A DNA stretch of 64,000 bases, taken from the NCBI GenBank assembly GCA_043228905.1, contig JBHGNT010000010.1:744001-808000 (forward strand), given 5' to 3'. This document shows, piece after piece, positions 13,018-23,519 of this stretch. The first letter of the stretch is position 1, and the number at the start of each line of letters is the position of its first letter. This DNA is from Azolla caroliniana. Taxonomy: Eukaryota; Polypodiophyta. The notes beneath the pieces are model-generated. The model had not been told where the DNA came from and searched no databases. It worked only from the letters and a program-made list of their open reading frames with translations. The position numbers and the translations under genes are program-made.

Positions 13018-13466
13018 AACTACTCTAATAATGGGTAGTAGTTAGTAACTATATATGTATGAAGTGATGTTTGTTTTGTGTGTATAGAGGAGGAGGGGGA
13101 GGTTGGCCATGAAGGGCAGGGTTTAAATATTAGTAGTACAAGGAAAGCTAAGGGGTTTCAGCCTTTTCTTTTTTGTGCATCAGATGAAGATTCCCAAAGA
13201 AAGGTGTGGGGAGCTCAGCTCAGCTCAAATCAGAAGTGGCAAGGGGGATGTTGTCGTATTGTTAGATGTGGAGGTGGGGTTGGGTGGGATTGGATTGGAT
13301 GTATTGGATGGATGGATGGATTGATGGATGGATTGATGGACATACATCCCATCCATACGTACGTACATACATACATACATACATACATACATGCATACAC
13401 ACATAATTCACGGTCACAAAAGCGGAGGAAAGGTGAGGTCTTATTAGGCATCTTATTGTGATATGA

Positions 13467-13533
<67 letters not shown>

Positions 13534-16209
13534 AAAATCCCACTCACTCATTCATTCATTCCATCCATCCTTCATTTTCCTTTCCATTTACGAGGGAGGC
13601 ATCCCCACACACGCACTACCAACAATACATATACATATACATGTCTCTGTCTCTGTCTCCCAACCATCTCTTTTAGGGTATCAGAATCTGTGTAGGTCGG
13701 TCGGTCTGTCCACCATAGATTTTGCAGGCCCATCGGTCCGTGGTGCCATACCTATACATACACACTATGTATGGATTTTGTGGAGGAGGACTTTCTTTCA
13801 CCTTTTCACCACTACCAGAGAGAGAGAGAGAGAGAGAGACAGCCCACAGGCCATTTTCATTTCTCCCTTCTTTTACAAACTGAAACTACTACTACTACTA
13901 CTACGAAGAATGCACCTTGATAGCCTTAGCCGGCCGTCCTATTGGGCGGCAAAAAAGGCCCTTTCTTTGGGCAGCGCTCCGATGAATTTGCCCACCACGT
14001 GTCATCATCCCATCCCATCCTCAATGTCCTTATACACACTTCCGACCAAAACTTATTTATCCTAAGCACACGGCCCTCTCTCTCTCTCTCTCTCTCTCTA
14101 GACGAAGAAGAGAAGAGAGTATCAAATATGTTTGGTCACATGTGGTGATAGTGCCCCAATCATACGTCTCACATTCTTGAAGAAACACGACCTCACTACG
14201 TTGTGGCTGAAAATCAAAAAGTAAAAACTTTTCCCCCCTCTACCTCCGACCCCACCACCACTCTCGTGCCAATGTGGTACCCTCGGTAGGAAAAAACCAT
14301 CCCCAAGTGGACGACATATGACTTCATATATTCGAAACGTTGATTTATACTCACTCGTCTTGTTACACTCTCGGGATTTGTAGAGTTTGTGTTGAATACT
14401 TCAATCAACTCTTTATGATCTTGATATTGGCAGATCCGATATTCCATATATTCTGTTAATTATTACTACAAAAGTTGAATAGGCATTCTTCACTTTCAAC
14501 TAGCATGGAACTCATACTGCATTGGACCTTTTACCTAGTTGTACGTGAATGCATTCCTTTTGATTAATTTAAATACCAACAACGCAGAAATTTACATGCT
14601 TGCAAAATGCGGGACTATTTTCGTAATGTGTTTTAATCTATTGAATAGAAATGCATCTCGCATCAAATCCACTGAAGATAGACAGATGTTACCTTACCCA
14701 AGTTGGATGCAAAGACATTCATATATAAATACTTCCCAGCAACATGAAGTCACATGCCTTAAAGAAGAATATTGCTACAAGATCTACCAACGACTGTACT
14801 CGAATAGGTTTCAAACACCACTAAAGGTTTTTGACATGATTAACAAATCTAACATTGTACACATCATTCCTTTCATGAACCACATATGTTGACACCAATA
14901 AAGTATAACATGGTCTTCAAATGAAAATAAACACCTTGATACTTAGGTACATTCTCGCTATGTTGTTTAAGCATGTCAAATGTCTTACCCAACGTCTTAT
15001 AGGAATGCCCTACTTGAGTCATCGATATGTTACGCCATGACACAACATTGTTCATCAACATGTGCATATGTAGATAATCCACATCTGTTCCCTCCGAGGG
15101 TTGAGTCATAGACACCTATCTAATGCCTATTGGAGTACCAATTGACCCCCAACATTTGTCTAAAACCCATTGAAGTGGCAATTGGGGCTTCACAATTGAT
15201 TGTGTCACATTTCCTACCTACACCAAAAACATATAAGACTAGACTTCTAGGGATGGGATGTACTCCTAAACAAAATCTCAATGTGTGTGTGCATGCGCAC
15301 ACGAGAGGCCTTTTTGCAACAGCACTGTATCATGATATAGGAAAAATGTGGACATGCATGCTTTGCACATCATAATACATATGTTGCACCTAACTAAAAA
15401 ATCATACTTTTTGCTGAACATAGAAACCGCACACACCAATACATGTTATAACCTATCATTGACACACTTCACACATTATGATACATATGCTATTGCACTC
15501 TCATATGTGACATTCAATAGTAAAGTTCTTGATAATTGAGAGTCGCTACTCACTTTCACTTTTTTTTTATGTGAAAATATTATATTTTTGGTCTCATAGA
15601 TCATATTCGACCTCCAAATATGATAACAAAATATATCTACCTATCTTAACATACATCGTCCAAATGCCACTGCATTTCTAAGAATATGTCCAAAATTGTT
15701 AATACAAAGTGGATTGCAAAAAGATGTATTGACGATTTGATGCACACGCAAGATTTGGAGAGATTACACAAAAAATAGCTCGCAAGAAAATGTGAATCCT
15801 CATGCACCAAAAGGAAGCGTGCTTATGATCAAGCAAAATATTGAGATTTATACCATCTCTTCATGAGCAAATATCAGTATCTAGAGATGTATAAGAGAAC
15901 CCCAAAACCTAAAACCCAATCAATGATCCGCAAACTCATGGAATTCTTACCTAAAAAGGTTTTATCATGTCCCTCACCAACCTTCTTTTCTACAATCATC
16001 ATAAACAAGCCTTACTTCCTCCATCTTGTTTATCTCATACAAGGTTCATAAGGCCATCTAGTGCCTTCAACAAGGATAAATGTTTGACTACACAAGGCTA
16101 AAAGATGAACATCTCATATATGTGATACACATATTTTACCCTATTACTACAAATGTTCAATAGAGCATTGGTAGAGGGTCATCCCAACATGTGGACCATG
16201 CACACGATT
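13018..16209. other. CHX upstream region and intergenic sequence, microsatellite-rich
   Basis: Upstream of CHX are (GGAT)n near 13303-13340, (ACAT)n near 13360-13394, (GT)n at about 13466-13490 directly followed by (GA)n to about 13531, then smaller GA (about 13819-13840) and CT (about 14073-14100) runs. From 14.2 to 16.2 kb the sequence is AT-rich with short open frames that I cannot assign. No gene is supported. Confidence 0.6.
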
Positions 16210-16619
16210 ATGCCTATTCATTACTAGTCAACGAACCCCTCTAACCATGGAACTTTTGGACTACCATGATTGGCGGCACACTTACCAATCTTTATGGGGT
16301 TGTTCTTGAAGGAGACATCAACACTTATGCAAGGTTGGATATATATTATCCGTAGAGTACATGGGTTGGAGCCTTCGCTACCATAAACCACATCATTAGA
16401 GTACATGGGTTGGAGAACCAAGGAAGTCTACAAACTATGTGATTGTATGGATAATATTATGTAGATTTCCACAAGGTGTTTGATATTGTACCAACAGAAC
16501 ATCTCTTACAAAGACTCCATGGAGTCAACATTCCCTCCGAGAGGATGTGAGCTATATATGCACTACATGAACAAAATAGCTTGATGAGAAACCCTCCTAC
16601 AAAGACCATGCACTCAAAT
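16210..16619 (+). pseudogene. LINE reverse transcriptase fragment, decayed
   Basis: Translated fragments LTNLYGVVLEGDINTYA, then FATINHIIRVHGL, then YVDFHKVFDIVPTEHLLQRL and AIYALHEQ line up in the right order with the non-LTR reverse transcriptase pattern (LxGxVLExRI ... STxDHIFTL ... VDFRKAFDTVPRxxLxxxL ... GIYALYE). Stop codons (for example TGA near 16547) and frame changes show it is dead. The short phrase around TAGAGTACATGGGTTGGAG is duplicated (about 16352 and 16396). Copia A inserted at its 3' end, with A's left target-site copy at 16620-16624. A diverged related segment (GCTTTATATGCATAG...) lies just beyond A's right end at about 38852. Confidence 0.65.
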
Positions 16620-16624
16620 ATGCC

Positions 16625-17013
16625 TATTAAGAATCACGAGATGGATTCTGTGCAGCGGAATAGATATGAATTGTGTGTGTATGAGAGAGAGAGAGAGAGA
16701 CACACACACACGGAGTAAGACACAGAGAATATGCAAGGTACAATATATTAACAAAGGAGAATGACTCAACCTTTTACAAGGTGGGAGGAGGGTGCTTTAT
16801 ATAGTCACCCTCTCTCTTCATTAACTACAAGACTCATGGAGCATGGGGAATGTGAAAGCTCATAAGTTATGTGTCATAAAATATGATTCTATGACTCATA
16901 CTAAATGCTAGAATACAAAGTGGTGACATAATGACGACTCTTGACCGTTGGAGTGTCTATTCACTCTCAAGGTGAGTTCACACACTAGACCAAGTTGAGC
17001 TTGATTCTCAACA
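16625..17013 (-). repeat. 3' LTR of copia A
   Basis: 389 bp. As read on the minus strand it starts TGTTGAGAATCAAGC and ends GATTCTTAATA (terminal TA rather than CA). It carries a CTATATAAAG TATA box, and a GA/CA microsatellite that differs in length from the 5' LTR. Confidence 0.92.
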
Positions 17014-17234
17014 CGCCCCCTTAAGCTCAAGTCGGGTCGGTTTCAGACGGTATCCGAAATCCGCTCCGACTCGTGTTTCGGAGTCTGCATCGACTCGCAT
17101 TTATGCGGAGTTGCGGAATCCGTGCTCCAGCTTGCGTTGTGCGTAGTTGTGAAGTCTGTGCTTTGGCTTGCGTTGTCGTGAAGAATGTGCTTCACGATAT
17201 AAAAATGAGCTTAAATATTGTATTTAATAATATT

Positions 17235-17428
17235 TGAGAGACTTAAACCCGCATCCTTATATACGAACTACAATGTACATACCACTAGGCTAGGCTATTT
17301 ATTTGTAAAAGGATTATAAAAAACTGTATATAAGAATGAAGCTATATATTGTATTGAGTAAAATAGAGAGACTTGAACTCTCAACCTTGTATACCAAACA
17401 CAAAGCATACACCACTAAGCTAGGTTAG
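17235..17428 (-). repeat. two tandem tRNA-like (SINE-type) units
   Basis: Two ~64-nt units about 130 bp apart (about 17235-17298 and 17365-17428). On the minus strand each has a TAGCNTAGTGGTRT A-box-like start and, ~45 nt later, a B-box-like end (GCGGGTTTAAGTC and GAGAGTTCAAGTC). Both lie in the noncoding 3' stretch of copia A between RNase H and the 3' LTR. The folds are too degraded for functional tRNAs. They look like a dimeric tRNA-derived SINE or tRNA-like modules of the element itself. Confidence 0.5.
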
Positions 17429-17656
17429 TTATTGTAAAATGCATTTCATCATTATACTTATCCCATATCTACTTTCATACATAGTCATCATGCATCACAT
17501 GCAATGCATGTGCGCCAAATGGTGATCATGCATTGCATGCATGCAATGCTCCCATACATTACCATATGCATGGCAACACTTATATAAAGAGGGGCAAAGA
17601 AACAAGAGGGAATCATCAAGACAGAGTGAGAAAATAATATAATTATGTAAAGAAGA

Positions 17657-17716
17657 CTAGCTCCTTGGATGGAGAACCTCTCGTTTCGAAGTTGAGGTCG
17701 TGGGTTCAAATCAAGG
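17657..17716 (+). repeat. tRNA-like SINE head
   Basis: TAGCTCCTTGGATGGAGA (A-box-like) is followed by GTCGTGGGTTCAAATC (B-box-like) at tRNA spacing on the plus strand, within copia A's 3' noncoding stretch. Acceptor pairing is not convincing, so this is a SINE-type remnant and not a tRNA gene. The 3' end of the unit is not defined. Confidence 0.45.
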
Positions 17717-18145
17717 GTCAGTAGAGAATGTGTTCATTTTGCGATCAAGGATTGTAAAGTTGGTAAAATAGTGTCTTTTTAATATACATCATGTTTATAT
17801 CAAATACTCTTGCTTCTTGAATCATACTTTGTCTCAATCTTCCTTCCTAAAATCATACTTTGTCTCTATCTTGCTTCTTGAATCATATATTGTCTCTATC
17901 TTCTATCTATTCTCGTCTCTCTCTCTCTCACATTACTCATAACTCTCCTTCTTGCTATTCTTAACTTTTCTAACAACACCATACAAGCCTTATTAAAATT
18001 TAAGTTCCTTCAACTCCCCTTAACCTTCGTCCCTGCGACTTCGCCGCATGAACCACAACTACTACCCCCACAACGTCTTTCTTCGCGGCTTTGTGCGGTA
18101 GATCGGCTCTTCGCGGCTTCATTGCGCGGTTGCAGAATCCACGCG

Positions 18146-18780
18146 TTATTGCGTAGTGTCTTCAGTACTCCCCCTCAAGCTTGGCAGGTCAGGGATCGTC
18201 AATCCGAGATCGGTCATGAATTGCCATAGCTTGTCGCCTCCTAAGGCTTTAGTGAAGATGTCGGCCGTTTGAAGATTTGTGCTAATGTGTTGTAGGTCGA
18301 CATCGCCAGTTAGAATGCGCTCTCGGATAAAGTGATAGTGCACTTTGATGTGCTTTGTCCGCGCGTGGAACACCGAGTTCCGAGCCAAATAGATACTGCT
18401 CATATTGTCGCACTAAAGGGAAGTCAGAGCCTTGATGGGTACGCCCAGATCCATGAGTATCCTTTTGAGCCATACAACTTCACATGCGGCAACTGCCACG
18501 CCCCTGTATTCCACCTCTATGCTCGAAAGAGCGACGGTTGGTTGCTTTTTGCTGCTCCAAGATATTGCTTCACTGCTGAGGGAAAAAATAAATCCGGAGG
18601 TTGATCTTCTATCGGCTTTGTAGCCAGCTCAATGGGCGTCTGTGTACCCCTCGAGTCGTATTGGCATCGCGGTCTTGTAGAGGATGCCGCAATCCATTGT
18701 GCCACTCACGTATCATAGAACTCGCTTAGCGCAATCTAAGTGATTATCACGCGGTGTTTGCATGAATTGACTAAGCAGAC
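18146..18780 (-). pseudogene. copia A: end of RT and RNase H
   Basis: Minus-strand translation gives LLSQFMQTPRDNHLDCAKRV, ILYKTAMPIRLEGYTDA, then the RNase H end with CDNMSSIYLARNSVFHARTK, HIKVHYHFIRE and NLQTADIFTKAL. This is the standard C-terminus of copia pol. An in-frame TAG replaces the usual Gln before CDNMSS (about 18415), and other frame breaks occur near 18480-18620. About 1.1 kb of noncoding sequence separates the stop near 18146 from the 3' LTR. The upstream end is cut by insertion of copia B at 18781. Nonfunctional. Confidence 0.88.
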
Positions 18781-19253
18781 TGAAGTTAAAATCGTTGCCG
18801 GACACAACCGTTTGTATGTTGTGCGGAATAATAGTCAATCTAATGGAAAGGAAAAACAGAATACATAAACTGAGAATGACACAGATTTTAACATGGAAAC
18901 CCGAACTGGGAAAAAACCACGTGGAGTCCACAAACTCCGAAACAGAACACTATGAGAGAAAGGAATACAATCAGAGATCTCAGAGGCAACGACCTCAAGA
19001 TCCTGCTTCGCCAACAGGCGGCTATGGAGCTCACACGCTTTCACTCCCACTCGTTCACTCTCACAGTTACAAAGGCAACAACCTAACATGATTGCCCTAA
19101 GTACTTATATGCTAATGTAACCTTTCGATTGTTTACAAGTTTTGCCCATGGGGGCATGTTTAGACTATTTACAAACTTAGCCTTCCGTGTTGGCTATCTC
19201 CACAATTTTCGGTTTCTTCTCTCTTCCCATCCGGAGGGACCTATTTCCTAACA
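18781..19253 (-). repeat. 3' LTR of copia B
   Basis: 473 bp, TGTTAGGAAATAGG ... TAACTTCA on the minus strand. It matches the solo LTR at 37226-37711 along its whole length, with scattered substitutions and indels. It is preceded on the minus strand by a polypurine tract (AGTGAAGGGGGAGTT). The flank towards copia A is CAGAC (18776-18780). The matching copy beyond B's 5' LTR is not visible. Confidence 0.9.
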
Positions 19254-19569
19254 AACTCCCCCTTCACTCCGGCATGGGATGTCTTACTAGTCCGATCCGC
19301 TTCCGACATGCATCCAACTTGTCGGGTATCAGTACTTTGGTCAGCATATCTGACCCGTTCTCGGCCGTGTGGATCTTCGTCAACGCGAACTCTCGATCTT
19401 CTACTCGCTCCTGGATCCAGTGATACCTACGCTGGATCTGCTTCGTCTTGGAATGGTACGCTGCGTTCTTAGCAAGGTGGATGGCACTTTGACTGTCGCA
19501 GTAGAGCCAGTATTCTTCTTGCCGGATACTGAGCTCTCCGATGAAGTCCTTCATCCATAATATTTCCTA
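19254..19569 (-). pseudogene. copia B: RNase H C-terminus (partial, runs into gap)
   Basis: The minus-strand frame reads EILWMKDFIGELSIRQEEYW, YCDSQSAIHLAKNAAYHSKT, HWIQERVEDREFALTKI, DMLTKVLIPDKL and ends GLVRHPMPE at a stop near 19264, followed by the polypurine tract and the 3' LTR. This is an intact-looking copia RNase H end. Everything upstream is lost in the run of N from 19570. Whether the rest of B was complete cannot be told. Confidence 0.85.
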
Positions 19570-19669
19570 NNNNNNNNNNNNNNNNNNNNNNNNNNNNNNN
19601 NNNNNNNNNNNNNNNNNNNNNNNNNNNNNNNNNNNNNNNNNNNNNNNNNNNNNNNNNNNNNNNNNNNNN
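19570..19669. other. assembly gap (100 N)
   Basis: Exactly 100 Ns, a conventional placeholder. On the left is copia B cut inside RNase H; on the right is gypsy C starting inside its gag/protease region. The missing pieces (most of B, the integrase-RT middle of A, and C's 5' LTR and gag) would need several kb, so the real gap is probably much larger than 100 bp, unless the join is wrong. Confidence 0.9.
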
Positions 19670-22600
19670 GGGTTGGGAGCGACGAAGTCCGGAAGACAAA
19701 GGACTCCAGGTTCTGTCCGTTGATGCTAGAAGGCCTCGCCGGCGTACGTTTCAAGAAAGAGGAAGCGGACCGCGCAGATAGACAAGTCCGGGAGGTAACC
19801 GGGTGGAGTGACCCGGTAGAAGAAAAGATAGGCTTCGAAGAAGCCGCATGCCAGAACTACGAGGTTCTGGTGGAAGAGAAGCGTGCGGGAAAGACCGAGG
19901 GGTTGAACCCTCGCAACGGTATGAGACCTGGTTCGGGCCGAGGCAGAATGACGCCGGTGCATCCAGCACACCGAACAAGGCCAAGAAGGCCGGTTACCAG
20001 TTGAGCATAGAGATCGAAAGGACCACGGACCTACTGAAGGTCCTGGAGGAACAGATCCTCTACAGCAAAGTGGAGCTGTCGCTGAGGGAAGTGCTCGGTA
20101 TCGCCAAAAGGGAGTTACACTACTCCATCGTAGACTTGGTGAAGCGGAAGAGGCTTTCGACGGAGCTGGAGCCGGTAGAGGTGCGAACGACGCACCTAGA
20201 AGACATGGCCCTGGAAGACGAGTTGGCGGAAAGCCACTATTCAAGGCTACATTGGGCTAGAGCCACTACGGGACGCCCGTTAAGATCGAAGATGTCCAGG
20301 AGTTGGTGGTGGCGTTGGAAGACCACGGTTCAGAAATCAACTTTTTGTCCATGGACTTTTATAAGAAGGGCAAGTGGCCGATCAACACCAAGCATGGGTG
20401 GAAAATACGAGCGGTGACGCGCGCCACGGAGGAGCTACACGGAGCCTGCCCGAATGTACGAGTGAAAATCGGTGATATCGAGATCGATCAACACTTCTTT
20501 GTGCAGGAGACATCCTCGCGTCCGGTGATACTCGGGGAACCGTACATCACAACGGCACGAATGGAGACGAAGGTGCTTGACAACAGTTAAGCGTACGCGC
20601 GAGTCAAGAGCCAGGACGGGCGTCACTCCGTCCAGTTTCTGACGGTATGACCGAACCATGAAAGAAATTGAGACACCCTCAGCGGCGAAAGCCGAGGGGA
20701 TTTTTAGAGAGGGCTATCAAGGCTTGGGGCCGCGATAGTCCGGACACTCCGGAAAAACCCCACACGTGTACAGTAGGCAGAAGAACTTGTACCATAGGTA
20801 GGAAGTTTTGGTTCTACGATAGCGGAGGTTGAACAATAACCGGTGTCGTTGGCCGGGAGAAGAAGCGGGCAGAAGAGCAACTCAGGCCATGTAGAGTCCT
20901 CGGCCCCAGAGAGGAAATCAACAGAGTCATGAAGGCGGTCTCTTTCGACAACACCTTGGGGAAGCTACGGGAGGTGTTCGGAGAGGACCTTAGTGAAGAC
21001 CGGACGATTCCAGTATGTTCGGAAAAGATGTACGAAGTCATCACCAACTTCGGTAGAGGATTCGAGTCGGATCGGACAGCCCGAGTGGACACGAAGTACA
21101 AGACTGTGGACCGGAAGGTGAGGCCAGTCGCGGCACCCTTGCCGGAGGGGAGCGAGTTACGGATGAAGGGGGTCGCGTCAGACCCAAGTTTACAAGATCC
21201 GGATGGCATAGGACACCAATTCACCGACATAACGCTACGGGAGCTCAAGGTCGGGGGGGGGGGGGGGGGGGGGGTGGCTTTCTACTGCCAGCGGAGGAGA
21301 ACCGGTTTCGGAGAATGCTCGGGAGGCACGGAAAGGGCTTTGCATTCTCGTCGGAGGAGATCGGGTGCGTAGACTCGCCGATTGTGGAACCGATGGTGAT
21401 CTTTACGGTACCGTATGTACCGTGGAATCTCAAACCGATTTCGTTACCCAGAGCTCACATCCCGAAGCTGATGGAGCTGCTGAAACAGAAGGTGGATATG
21501 GGCATCCTCGAACCATCGAGTGCCCCGTATTCTAATCGGTGGTTTACTATGCCCAAGAAGAACGACACATTGCACTTCATTCAGGACCTGCAGCCGCTCA
21601 ACAAGGTGACCATTCGAAACGCAGGAATCGGACCGACCATAGACGAGTTCGCGAAGGCCTTCGACGGAAGGTCAATTTACTCGGTCGGTGATTTGTACTC
21701 AGGATACGATCAGTTCCAGCTAGCCGTGGAGAGCAGGGACATTATGACGATGGAGACTCCCCTCGGCCTAGTACAGATGTGTACCCTTCCGCAAGGAGGG
21801 ACGAATTCGATAGCCCACATGGTGAACACAATGAACAAGGTGCTAAGAGTTCTTAGACGGCATCCCGATCAAAGGATGCCCGGTGGAGGATAAGGACGAG
21901 ACAATCAGACTAGACAAATGCCGGAAACTCGTGTCGGACCACGTCGATGACTGTGAGAAGGTGCTGCGAACACTAGAAGGTGCAAGACTCACCTTCTCTG
22001 GGGAAAAATCGGCCTTTGGGCAATCGGAGATCATGGTCGTCGGACACCTATGCGGGCCATTTGGTCAGAAACCGTCGCCGGCCAAGGTAGAGGCCATCTC
22101 CGCGACGAAGCGCGACTACAATTCTGTCACGGAAGTCCGGAGATTCTTGGGAGCATGCGCGTTCTACCATATCTGGATCCCACATTACGCCCACGTTGCG
22201 GAGCCGCTCTATGGACTGCCGAAGAAAGGGCGTAAATTCGAGTGGAGAGAGGAGCATATAGATTCAGTCCGGAAAATGAAAGAAGCACTTGCTGCGGCAC
22301 CGGCACTCCGGAAAGTGGACTACGGTAAAGACATTCCGATTTATGTGACCGTAGACACGAGTCTGACCGGAATTGGATGGGTGATCAACCAGGAGGATGA
22401 GAACGGCACGAGGTTCCCCATTCGGTTCGGTGCGAAAGTCCTCAGTGAACGACGATGAGGGTACTTCCAGGTTAAACTGCAAACTCTGGGGTATCGTTTC
22501 GGCGGTCAAGGCCGACAAAGACTACCTGATCAGGATGGAGGTGATAATTGAGACGGACTGCCTACCGATTCTCGGTATGGTTTCCAGATGGGCGACGCCG

Positions 22601-22784
22601 GACCTGGCAATGCTCAAGTGGATAGCGTACATCAAGTCCCTGAATTCGGAAATACGACACATTTCCGGAAAAGACAACGCCATGGCCAACATGCTTTCGA
22701 GGGCGAGATTTGATGATGAGGACGACATGGTTTTGGAGGACGAAGAAGTTGGCGTGGACTTGTTCAAGTCGGCTTACATACCAA
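19670..22784 (+). pseudogene. gypsy C gag-end / protease / RT / RNase H
   Basis: The protein order fits a gypsy polyprotein. 19990-20190 has the IERTTDLLKVLEEQ ... LREVLGIAKRELHYSIVDLV domain. A retropepsin-like segment (DHGSEINFLS about 20328, PVILGEPYI about 20522) uses DHG in place of the usual DTG/DSG. RT begins about 21400 (PYVPWNLKPISLPRAHIPKL, KKNDTLHFIQDLQPLNKVTI, YSVGDLYSGYDQFQL), with FLDGIPIKG (about 21852) where FLDDI is expected, so the catalytic box is damaged. Connection and RNase H follow (EVRRFLGACAFYHIWIPHYA, then HISGKDNAMANMLSRARF). A stop at about 20588, the 22-G run at 21253-21274 and frame changes near 21850 and 22450 break the frame. C is a decayed copy. Confidence 0.87.
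21253..21274 (+). repeat. 22-base G homopolymer inside gypsy C
   Basis: An uninterrupted run of 22 G between ELKV- and -AFYCQRRR-coding sequence, just upstream of the RT domain. It shifts or pads the frame. It could be a true expansion or an assembly/consensus error. Confidence 0.9.
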
Positions 22785-22789
22785 CAAGG

Positions 22790-23514
22790 TGTTGGGATTA
22801 CGGTCCCTCCGGATGGGATGGTCGGATGTCCGGGAATCGGATGATGAATACCCCGGCTACGGAGCCGGATGATGAAGACCCCGGTTACGGAGCCGGATGC
22901 TGAAGACCCCGACTACGGAGCCGGATGCTGAAGACCCCGACTACGGAGCCGGATGCTGAAGACTCCGGCTACGGAGTCGGATGATGAAGACCCCGGCTAC
23001 GGAGCCGGATGCTGAAGACCCCGGTTACGGAGCCGGATGACGAATGTACCCGGAGAGAGATCCGGATGCGGGGACATATTTGTGAATATGTTTGCCAAGA
23101 GCCCTTGAGGCTATATTTGTAAATAGCCCGAAAGTCATATGTGTATAAATATGACTTAGGGCAAACAGTTTAAATGTTGTTGCTCATTTTTATGTTTTCA
23201 GCCGTGAGAGCAAAGTGAGAGCAGCCGAGAGAGAGAGAGAGAGAGAAACGAAGAGGTCGACATCTCTGTGTATCACCGCCGCCTGTGGCGAAGACAGTGA
23301 GCTCAAGGTCGTTGCCTTGTAGCTTCACCATTGTACACCTCTGTTTATAGTGATAGTTGGAGTTTGAGGACTCCCGTGGTTTTTCCCATTTAGGGTTTTC
23401 CACGTAAAACATCCTGTGTACTCCTCTCTCTATTGTCCTCGTGCACTCTGTATTTCCCGTTTTCTGTGAGTTGATCCTATTCCTCGGTTTGTGACCGAGC
23501 GCTGTTTTGCAACA
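22790..23514 (+). repeat. solo LTR F inserted in gypsy C
   Basis: 725 bp, TGTTGGGATTACGG ... GTTTTGCAACA, flanked by perfect CAAGG duplications (22785-22789 and 23515-23519). It has a TATAAATA box near 23143 and a GA microsatellite near 23230-23247. No internal region or second LTR is present, so it is a product of LTR-LTR recombination. Orientation is judged from TG...CA ends and the TATA position. Family type is likely copia-like but not proven. Confidence 0.88.
22837..23040 (+). repeat. 28-bp minisatellite inside solo LTR F
   Basis: Seven full copies of a 28-bp unit (CCGGATGATGAAGACCCCGG plus TTACGGAG, with GAT/GCT and GGTT/GACT/GGCT variants) start at 22837, 22865, 22893, 22921, 22949, 22977 and 23005; a partial eighth starts at 23033. 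It lies in the U3-like part upstream of the TATA box. Copies are contiguous with no spacers. Confidence 0.92.
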
Positions 23515-23519
23515 CAAGG

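Noticed and set aside
17235-17716. Functional tRNA genes
   Set aside because: A- and B-box-like motifs exist, but stems do not pair well and there is no clear anticodon loop; SINE-type remnants fit better.
22837-23040. Regular 28-bp repeats considered as a CRISPR-like array
   Set aside because: The copies are contiguous with no spacers, lie inside an LTR, and the window is nuclear plant DNA.
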